From contig NZ_CP147913.1 in the NCBI RefSeq assembly GCF_037414475.1, positions 10,178,501-10,242,500 of the forward strand: 64,000 nucleotides of DNA, in the 5' to 3' direction. Position numbers and translations under genes: made by a program. A model generated the notes under the pieces. It ran no database searches. It was not told the origin of the DNA and saw only the letters and a list, made by a program, of their open reading frames with translations. Each line of letters begins with the position of its first letter. The stretch's first letter is position 1. This stretch comes from Myxococcus stipitatus. GTDB lineage: Bacteria > Myxococcota > Myxococcia > Myxococcales > Myxococcaceae. This document shows positions 57,744-64,000 of the stretch, piece after piece.

Positions 57744-58094
57744 TCAACCCGCATGAGAGAGCTGCGCAACCTCGGCCGGACGGGAGGCGGATACCGTGGC
57801 GTCGGCGGTGCGCCGTGTGTTGGCCTCGATGGCCACATTGCACAATGCCATCTGAGCTTGGAGATGGAGAACGAAGGCACGACTTCGGCCCATGCTCCCC
57901 CCAATCAACGCCCCCACCAGGCCGCCAATCAGAGCGAGCGTGCCGCCACCCGATGCCGCTGAACCCGCGGCGCCACCCATAATGGCGCCGACGACGAAGC
58001 CGAAGAACGCGAACTTGAGAACGATGCGACGTGCCTGGGCATAGAGCGCCTCGGCATGCGACTGAATCACTCCTGGATCATACTGGACCGTCAT
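57744..58094 (-). CDS. Small glycine-zipper membrane protein
   Basis: 116 residues. Two membrane segments are rich in Gly and Ala with GxxxG spacing (VVGAIMGGAAGSAASGGG and IGGLVGALIGGSMG), flanked by soluble ends. Such glycine-zipper helices pack tightly and occur in pore-forming or scaffold proteins. The ATG at 58094 has a GGGGGG-type purine run upstream. Not assigned to a family. Confidence 0.65.
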   Translation of the reverse strand: MTVQYDPGVIQSHAEALYAQARRIVLKFAFFGFVVGAIMGGAAGSAASGGGTLALIGGLVGALIGGSMGRSRAFVLHLQAQMALCNVAIEANTRRTADATVSASRPAEVAQLSHAG

Positions 58095-58317
58095 AACGCC
58101 CCCCAAGGGTTGAGCGCTTCGCTCGTGGACCGGCGCAGCCCCCTCACGACGAGGCGCGCCGAGAAAGCAAGGCAATCACCAACCACTCGAGGTGCGGAAT
58201 ACCACCTGAGTGGTATTCCACGAGACCGCGCCCCCCTACCTCACGCGTTCCGACGACACACCCGCTTTGCTTGCCTACGCCGGCGCGCCGTCTCGAACAA
58301 GGGAGGTCCAATCCCTC

Positions 58318-59211
58318 TCAATACCCCCAAGGGAACTTCTTGAAGTCCCGCTTGCGCTTCTGGACGAACGCATCCCGGCCCTCCTGGGCCTCGTCCGTCC
58401 CATACGCCAGACGCGTGGCCTCACCGGCGAAGAGCTGCTGTCCCACCATGCCGTCATCCGGCAGGTTGAACGCATACTTCAGCATCTTGATGGCCGTGGG
58501 GCTCTTCGTGTTGATCTCCGCCGCCCACTCCAGCGCGAAGTCCTCCAGCTTCTCGTGCGGCACCACGGCGTTGACCATCCCCATCTGGAAGGCCTCCTGC
58601 GCCGAGTAGTTCGCCCCCACGAAGAAGATCTCCCGCGCACGCTTCTGCCCCACCTGCCGCGCCAGCAGCGCCGACCCGTAACCACCGTCGAAGCTCGCCA
58701 CATCCGCGTCCGTCTGCTTGAACACCGCGTGCTCCTGGCTCGCGATGGTCATGTCACACACCACATGCAGGCTGTGCCCCCCGCCCACCGCCCACCCCGG
58801 CACCACCGCAATCACCGCTTTGGGCAGGAATCGAATCTGCCGCTGCACCTCCAGGATGTGCAGCCGCCCCAGCTTCGCCGGGTCCGACTCCCCCTCCTCC
58901 CCCTCGTACTTGTACCCGTCCTTCCCTCGGATGCGCTGGTCTCCGCCCGAGCAGAACGCCCAGCCCCCATCCTTCGGGGATGGCCCGTTGCCAGTAATCA
59001 GCACACACCCCACGTCCGTCATGAAGCGCGTGGCCTCCAGCGCCCGAGACAGCTCGTCCACCGTGCGCGGACGGAACGCATTGCGCACCTCCGGCCGGTT
59101 GAACGCGATGCGCACCGTGCCCTGGTCCACCGCGCGGTGGAAGGTGATGTCCTTGAACTTGTGGCCCTCGATGGGCTTCCAACGGGCCGGATTGAAGATG
59201 GCCGAGACCAT
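58318..59211 (-). CDS. menB: 1,4-dihydroxy-2-naphthoyl-CoA synthase
   Basis: 297 residues. It closes the second ring of menaquinone from o-succinylbenzoyl-CoA. The crotonase oxyanion motif is FCSGGDQRIRG; GWAVGGGHSLHVVCD and QTDADVASFDGGYGS follow. The Asp of TDADV marks the class with an internal carboxylate in place of bicarbonate. The C-terminal RDFKKFPWGY is diagnostic. No other men genes are adjacent, so it is an isolated member of the pathway. Confidence 0.95.
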   Translation of the reverse strand: MVSAIFNPARWKPIEGHKFKDITFHRAVDQGTVRIAFNRPEVRNAFRPRTVDELSRALEATRFMTDVGCVLITGNGPSPKDGGWAFCSGGDQRIRGKDGYKYEGEEGESDPAKLGRLHILEVQRQIRFLPKAVIAVVPGWAVGGGHSLHVVCDMTIASQEHAVFKQTDADVASFDGGYGSALLARQVGQKRAREIFFVGANYSAQEAFQMGMVNAVVPHEKLEDFALEWAAEINTKSPTAIKMLKYAFNLPDDGMVGQQLFAGEATRLAYGTDEAQEGRDAFVQKRKRDFKKFPWGY

Positions 59212-59362
59212 GGGTTTCTCACTCGGGAGATAGGGGGAACGGCGCGGACCCTACGCCGCCCCGCCAAGGGCGTCCATTCTCACGGTGTCGCTGGGCTCGC
59301 CCCTCGAAAAATGTCACCGTACGCGCGCCCACGGTGCATCCCATCGCGAGGAGTCCCGCGCC

Positions 59363-60244
59363 ATGCCCGCCGACGTCGCCCTGCTCAAGGAAGTCCCTCT
59401 CTTCGCCGCCCTCGACGACGAGGAGCGCGCCCTGCTCGCCGCCCAGCTCGAAGAAGTCCACCTGCGGGCCAGCGAAAAGGTCTTCAGCCGCGGCGACCCC
59501 GGCGGCGCCATCTACATCGTCAGCTCCGGCGAGGTTCAAATCTCCGTCGAGGACACCACCGGCCAGGTCATCGTCTTCGAGACCGCCCGGCGTGGAGACT
59601 TCTTCGGCGAACTCTCCCTCCTCGACGGAGACCCCCGCAGCGCCGACGCCCGCGCCATCCAGGACACCTGCGCCCTCAAGGTCGACCGCGCCGACCTCCA
59701 ACTCCTCTTCCAACGCCACCCCTCCAGCGCCATGGACGTCCTCACCGCCATCGGCCGCCGCCTGCGCGAGGCGGACAAGATGCTCCACAGCCGCCCCACC
59801 CTCAGCCCCAACGAGATGGTCGAGGAACGGCTCACCACCATCCAACGCCTCGCCGATGGCCTCGCCGCCTTCAGCGGCACCTTCACCTTCATGCTCCTCC
59901 ACGCCGCCTGGTTCGCCGCGTGGATCTCCATCAACCTGGGCTGGGTCCCCCTCCTCCACCCCTTCGACCCCTTCCCCTTCGGCCTGCTCACCATGGTCGT
60001 GAGCCTCGAGGCCATCTTCCTCTCCTGCTTCGTCCTCATCAGCCAGAGCCGCCAGGCCGCCAAGGACCGCATCCGCTCCGATGTCGAATACGAAGCGAAC
60101 ATCCGCGCCGGCATGGAGGTCACCCAGCTCCACACCAAGCTGGACCACCTCTACGCGCAGACCATGGCCCGCCTGGACGCCGTCGAACGTGCACGCCTCC
60201 CGACACCGCCCCGTCCCGGAAACGCGACCGGCACCCCAGGGTAA
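59363..60244 (+). CDS. cNMP-binding plus DUF1003 membrane protein
   Basis: 293 residues. An N-terminal cyclic-nucleotide-binding domain (about 8-125, with GDFFGELSLLDGDPRSADARA, the phosphate-binding cassette) is followed by a DUF1003 membrane domain with two helices (about 180-235: TFMLLHAAWFAAWISINLGW) and a basic coiled C-terminus. This arrangement suggests a membrane protein gated or regulated by cAMP or cGMP; the transported species is unknown. GAGGAG precedes the ATG. Confidence 0.85.
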   Translation: MPADVALLKEVPLFAALDDEERALLAAQLEEVHLRASEKVFSRGDPGGAIYIVSSGEVQISVEDTTGQVIVFETARRGDFFGELSLLDGDPRSADARAIQDTCALKVDRADLQLLFQRHPSSAMDVLTAIGRRLREADKMLHSRPTLSPNEMVEERLTTIQRLADGLAAFSGTFTFMLLHAAWFAAWISINLGWVPLLHPFDPFPFGLLTMVVSLEAIFLSCFVLISQSRQAAKDRIRSDVEYEANIRAGMEVTQLHTKLDHLYAQTMARLDAVERARLPTPPRPGNATGTPG

Positions 60245-60302
60245 TCCCAACGCCGGCACCCAGCGTGTCAGACACCCCAGGTAGGATTCCTCTCAAGCCC
60301 AC

Positions 60303-60935
60303 ATGAAACCCGCCGAGAAAGCCGCCATCCTCCTCGAGCGTCTGCGCACGAAGTATCCCGACGCACGCTACGAGCTCAACTGGTCCACCCCCTACGAACT
60401 GCTCGTCGCGACCATCCTCGCGGCTCAGTGCACGGACGAGCGCGTCAACCGCGTCACCGCCGTCGTCTTCCCCAAGTACCCAGGTCCTCGGGCCTTCGCG
60501 GACGCGGACACCGCCGAGCTGGAGGAAGACCTCAAGCCCACCGGCTTCTTCAAGCAGAAGACCAAGACAGTGCAGGCCATGAGCCGCGCGCTGCTCGAGA
60601 AATTCAACGGCGAGGTCCCCCGCACCATCGAGGAGCTCGTGACGCTCCCCGGCGTGGCGCGCAAGACAGCCAACGTCGTCCTCAACACCGCCTTCGACAT
60701 CGCCTCCGGCATCATCGTCGACACTCACGTCGCCCGCGTCAGCGAGCGCATGGGTCTGACGAAGCACGACAAGCCCGAGGCCATCGAGCAGGACTTGATG
60801 AAGCTGGTGCCCCAGGACGCGTGGACCTTCTTCGGCCCCGCCACCGTCCTGCACGGCCGCTACACGTGTGTCGCCAAGAAGCCCAAGTGCGACGAGTGCA
60901 TCGTGAAAGACATCTGCCCACGCATCGGCGTATAG
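60303..60935 (+). CDS. nth: Endonuclease III
   Basis: 210 residues. It removes oxidised pyrimidines and nicks DNA. The helix-hairpin-helix LPGVARKTANVVLN holds the catalytic Lys, and the catalytic Asp is in VDTHVARVSERMGL. The C-terminal [4Fe-4S] cysteines have the exact C-x6-C-x2-C-x5-C spacing (TCVAKKPKCDECIVKDIC). Full-length and intact. Confidence 0.96.
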   Translation: MKPAEKAAILLERLRTKYPDARYELNWSTPYELLVATILAAQCTDERVNRVTAVVFPKYPGPRAFADADTAELEEDLKPTGFFKQKTKTVQAMSRALLEKFNGEVPRTIEELVTLPGVARKTANVVLNTAFDIASGIIVDTHVARVSERMGLTKHDKPEAIEQDLMKLVPQDAWTFFGPATVLHGRYTCVAKKPKCDECIVKDICPRIGV

Positions 60936-61025
60936 GCACACCCGACCCTCAAGGTCCGCGCGCAATCCTCCGCTGCCAAGGAATACGGACAATAAAGCAA
61001 AGGTTCAGCCGTCCTTTTGGGTGAC

Positions 61026-62345
61026 ATGAACCCAGCTCCGTCACCGTCCCCCATCGCCGAAGCTCGACCCATCGACTCCGGCGAACGGTTGTTGCTGCTC
61101 GACACGCTGCGAGGCTTCGCACTCTGCGGCGTATTCCTCTCCAATACTTTCGTGTGGTTCAGCGGCCGGGTCTTCCTCCCCCGGTCTCAGATTGAAGCGC
61201 TGTTCGCAAATGGGACGTTGATTGACAAGGCATTGTTACCCATTGTTTCGATGCTGGTGACGGGCCGGTTCATCACCATCTTCTCGTTCTTGTTTGGCCT
61301 GGGGTTCGCGGTGCAGATGGGGCGCGCGGAGGCTCGTGGCGCCCCTATCACCGGGTTGTATGGGCGACGGCTCGGGGTGTTGTTCGGGATTGGGATCTGC
61401 CACCTCCTGCTCATCTGGTACGGAGACATCCTCAGCAGCTACGCGCTCCTGGGCGGCTGGCTGTTGCTGTTCCGGAAGCGGGAAGACCGCACGATTCTGT
61501 GGTGGGCGGTGGGGCTCATCTTCGGCGGGCCGCTCCTCGTCTCGGTCATCCAGAAGATGCCGCAGCTCCTGGCGGCCACTCCGGAGGCCGCCGCCGCCGT
61601 CGCCAAGGCGGAGACGGAGCGGTCCGCCGCGCTGAAGGCGGAGCTGCTGCCCACCTTCCAGACCGGAACCTGGTGGGAGATCGCGAAGGCGGGCGTGCAG
61701 TTCTACCGGCAGGAGTTCCTGGTCGTCATGGTGCTCAACCTGCCGGTGATTTTTGGCCGCTTCCTGGTGGGTTACTACGCGGGCCGGCGGCGGCTGTTTC
61801 ATGACGCGGGTCAGCACATCGCGTTCTTCCGCCGGTTCTTCTTCTGGGCCCTGGGCCTGGGCATCACGAGCAGCGCCGTGGGCGCGGTGATGCAGCAGCT
61901 GTTCATCCGGAAGATCCTCAACCCAGACACGATGCCGGGCTGGCTTCCGTTCGCGATGCAGCCCATCCGCACCATGGGAGAGGTGGCCATCGCCGCCACC
62001 TATGTGACGGGCATCACCCTGCTCTTCCAGAAGGCCGCGTGGCAGAAGGTGCTGGTCCTGCTCGCCCCGGTGGGACGGATGGCGCTGACGAACTACCTGT
62101 GCCAGTCCACCATCAGCGTCCTGGTGTTCAATGGCTTTGGCCTGGGGCTCTTCGGCACGATGCGGCCCTTCCATACGGTCCTGTACTGCCTGGGCGTCTT
62201 CTCTGTTCAAATCGGGGTGAGCCACCTGTGGCTGTCGCGGTTCCGCTTCGGTCCCGCGGAGTGGGTGTGGCGCTCGCTCACCTACGGAAAGGCGCAGCCG
62301 ATGCGGAAGGAATCGGGGCCCGCGGAACCCGCCATGGCCCCGTAG
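61026..62345 (+). CDS. DUF418/YeiB-like membrane protein
   Basis: 439 residues with about nine membrane helices. The N-terminus has LLLLDTLRGFALCGVFLSNT and the C-terminal third RMALTNYLCQSTISVLVFNG, both diagnostic of the DUF418 family. Family members are of unknown function; acyl transfer is suspected from distant similarity. ATG at 61026; a TTG at 61017 is possible but unneeded. Confidence 0.88.
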   Translation: MNPAPSPSPIAEARPIDSGERLLLLDTLRGFALCGVFLSNTFVWFSGRVFLPRSQIEALFANGTLIDKALLPIVSMLVTGRFITIFSFLFGLGFAVQMGRAEARGAPITGLYGRRLGVLFGIGICHLLLIWYGDILSSYALLGGWLLLFRKREDRTILWWAVGLIFGGPLLVSVIQKMPQLLAATPEAAAAVAKAETERSAALKAELLPTFQTGTWWEIAKAGVQFYRQEFLVVMVLNLPVIFGRFLVGYYAGRRRLFHDAGQHIAFFRRFFFWALGLGITSSAVGAVMQQLFIRKILNPDTMPGWLPFAMQPIRTMGEVAIAATYVTGITLLFQKAAWQKVLVLLAPVGRMALTNYLCQSTISVLVFNGFGLGLFGTMRPFHTVLYCLGVFSVQIGVSHLWLSRFRFGPAEWVWRSLTYGKAQPMRKESGPAEPAMAP

Positions 62346-62349
62346 TCCC

Positions 62350-63579
62350 TCAGCGAGCCGACACGGGGGCGAAGCCGTGGTGCTTCGCCCGCCAGGCGAC
62401 GGCCCACGTGGGAAGCAGGAGCGCGGCCAGCAGCCACGGGATGGACGCCACTCCCACCGTCTCGAGCAGGACGCCACCGATGATGCCACCTCCCGCGATG
62501 GCGACGTTCCACGCGGTGACCAGCATCGCTTGAGCGACATCGGCGGCCTCTCCCGCCGTCTTCGCGGAGGCCGTCTGGAAGAGCGTGGCCACGCCCCCGA
62601 ACGCCAGTCCCCACGCGGCCACTCCGGCGTAGACCACGACGGCAATGCCACCCCACAGCCCCAAGGCCACGGCCACCAGCGCGAACAACGCGGTGCTGCC
62701 GAGCACCAGCTCCCGCAGCCAGCGGTCAATCCACATGCCCACCAGCCAGATGGAGACCAGGGCGGCGACGCCGAAGACCAGCAACACCCGGTCGAGCGTC
62801 CCCTCCAGTCCAGCCTTCGCGACGAACGGAGCGATGTACGTATAGAGCGTGTTGTGCGCGAGCACATAGGCCAGCGTGACGAACAGGACGGAGGGAATCC
62901 CCGGCAGGGTGAACACCTTCAGGAGCGACAGGCGCTGGTCCTCGCGCTGCCCGGGGAAGTCTGGCACCCGGGCCAGCACCCAGCCCACGAGGACGAAGGT
63001 GATCCCACTCATGATGCCGAAGGTGAAGCGCCACCCCAGCGCCGCGCCCAGGAAGGTGCCGGCGGGAATACCCAGGGACAACGCGACGGGGATGCCCGCC
63101 ATGACCACCGCCATGGCGCGGCCCTTCTGGTGCTCGGGCACCATGCGGACCGCGTAGCCCGCGACCAGCGACCACAGGAGCCCCGCGAACACGCCCGCGA
63201 GGAACCGCGCCGCCAGCGTCAGCGCGAAGTGGGTGGACACCGCGGTGATGATGTTGACGACGGAGAAGCCGAGGATGGCGACCAGCAGCAGCGGACGCCG
63301 CCGCCAGCCCTGCGTCGCGGCCGTGAGCGGAATCGCCGTCACCAGCGTGCCCAGGGCGTAGAGCGTGACGAGCTGCCCCGCCATCGCCTCCGAGACCCCC
63401 AGGTCGACACTCATCCGCGTCAACAGCCCCGCGGGCAGCGCCTCGGTGAGGACGGTGATGAAGGCCGCCATGCCCAGCGCGAGCAGGCCCGACATGGGGA
63501 AGCGGTCCGAAGTGGCCTCGGAGGGGACAGGCGCGGAGGGAGCCGCGGATGCATCGAGAAGCGTGGGGGTGGAGCGCAT
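62350..63579 (-). CDS. MFS drug/sugar efflux transporter
   Basis: 409 residues, twelve membrane helices. TEALPAGLLTRMSVDLGVS and GTLVTAIPLTAATQGWRRRPL mark the DHA1-type branch near AraJ/YdhP-type exporters. The C-terminus ends AKHHGFAPVSAR. I chose the ATG at 63579; upstream in-frame starts would add a non-helical leader over the promoter region. A LysR gene starts divergently at 63694, so it probably regulates this exporter. Confidence 0.88.
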   Translation of the reverse strand: MRSTPTLLDASAAPSAPVPSEATSDRFPMSGLLALGMAAFITVLTEALPAGLLTRMSVDLGVSEAMAGQLVTLYALGTLVTAIPLTAATQGWRRRPLLLVAILGFSVVNIITAVSTHFALTLAARFLAGVFAGLLWSLVAGYAVRMVPEHQKGRAMAVVMAGIPVALSLGIPAGTFLGAALGWRFTFGIMSGITFVLVGWVLARVPDFPGQREDQRLSLLKVFTLPGIPSVLFVTLAYVLAHNTLYTYIAPFVAKAGLEGTLDRVLLVFGVAALVSIWLVGMWIDRWLRELVLGSTALFALVAVALGLWGGIAVVVYAGVAAWGLAFGGVATLFQTASAKTAGEAADVAQAMLVTAWNVAIAGGGIIGGVLLETVGVASIPWLLAALLLPTWAVAWRAKHHGFAPVSAR

Positions 63580-63660
63580 GGTGCCGCCAATCAAGAAGGT
63601 TGGAGGCAACGTAATTTCGCGCACCATCGCGGACCACGGGGCTAGAGTTCCGAACACATC

Positions 63661-63676
63661 GGACAGGAATGTCCTG
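63661..63676. promoter_or_regulatory. Overlapping palindromes in the MFS/LysR divergent promoter
   Basis: GGACA (63661-63665) pairs with TGTCC (63670-63674), and CAGGA (63664-63668) with TCCTG (63672-63676), in a 16-base block within the 114 bases between two divergent starts. This is a plausible LysR operator, though the classic T-N11-A form is not clear. Confidence 0.45.
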
Positions 63677-63693
63677 AATCGAGGTCGGCGCGA

Positions 63694-64000
63694 ATGGACA
63701 GCCTGGGCTCACTCAACGCCTTCGTACAGGCCGCGGAGACACGCAGCTTCACCGCCGCCGGACGGCAGCTCGGCGTGTCCTCTTCGGCCATCGGCAAGGC
63801 CGTCGCGCGGCTGGAGGAGCGGCTCGCGGTCCGACTCTTCCACCGCTCGACGCGCACCATCACCCTGACGCCGGAGGGCGCGCTCTTCCTCGAGCGCTGC
63901 CGGCGCATCTTCTGTGAAATCGAGGCCGCGGAGCTGGAGCTCGCGCAGACGCGGGAGGCGCCTCGAGGCCGGTTGCGCGTGAGCATGCCCCTGGCGGGCA
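63694..64000 (+). CDS. LysR-family regulator, 3' end outside window
   Basis: The first 102 codons of a LysR-type regulator. The N-terminal winged helix reads SFTAAGRQLGVSSSAIGKAV, followed by RLFHRSTRTITLTPEG, as in CrgA/DsdC-like members that control efflux genes; the linker helix follows. The rest lies past base 64000. Divergent from the MFS exporter, the normal arrangement for a LysR regulator and its target. Confidence 0.9.
   Translation, partial: MDSLGSLNAFVQAAETRSFTAAGRQLGVSSSAIGKAVARLEERLAVRLFHRSTRTITLTPEGALFLERCRRIFCEIEAAELELAQTREAPRGRLRVSMPLAG

Overview
The window is GC-rich (I estimate close to 70%) and gene-dense. The gene content is typical of a Myxococcus/Corallococcus-type myxobacterium: NtrC-type two-component pairs, a Hanks-type kinase, many lipoproteins and secreted proteins, OmpA/FecR/CHASE2 envelope genes and, most diagnostically, a complete alternative isovaleryl-CoA cluster in the order aibR-aibA-aibB-aibC-mvaS. 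Assignment to the Myxococcales is inferred from gene content, not from a search.

Layout. 1-9251 holds signalling and envelope genes: a histidine kinase (cut by the left edge), its sigma-54 activator, a receiver-only protein, an OmpA protein with calcium-binding repeats, a FecR protein, a CHASE2 protein with no output domain, and a receiver-GAF-degenerate GGDEF protein. 9266-10231 is a PfkB-family protein with altered catalytic and substrate residues. 10447-15225 is the aib/mvaS operon with a promoter/operator and a terminator. 15262-29861 is mixed: a pseudo-AAA ATPase, an NmrA-like protein, a YqeY protein, DUF4833, an endonuclease I with a P-domain, a quinone reductase, a Ser/Thr kinase, a secreted propeller protein with a lipoprotein, an outer-membrane barrel, a 7TM chemoreceptor-like protein, a crotonase-family protein and DUF7873. 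29862-30362 contains a tRNA whose halves lie in reverse order (3' half, 13 nt, 5' half).

30363-52663 continues with TPR, TetR, SDR, OxyR, nickel/cobalt-type transporter, metallo-hydrolase, amino-acid permease, an Arg-rich secreted protein, a beta-helix lipoprotein, DUF2071, a YafK-type transpeptidase fold protein, PEGA/OmpA, class I fumarase, an M13 metalloprotease and a very large C45/M1-like fusion. 53134-56000 is an accessory patch of lower GC: a YopT-like (C58) cysteine protease and broken type VI secretion genes (DUF2169 fragment, thiolase-like fragment, VgrG N-terminus). 56062-64000 holds a PIG-L deacetylase, two unknown small genes, menB, a cNMP/DUF1003 protein, nth, DUF418, an MFS exporter and a divergent LysR regulator cut by the right edge.

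How genes work together. MvaS, AibA/AibB and AibC, with an enoyl hydratase encoded elsewhere, make isovaleryl-CoA without leucine and feed iso-branched lipids; AibR controls the operon through a palindrome over its -10 box. The most unusual items are the permuted tRNA-like element, the C58 protease beside decayed T6SS genes, the PfkB protein with substituted active-site residues, the nucleotide-site-less AAA protein and the C45/M1 fusion.
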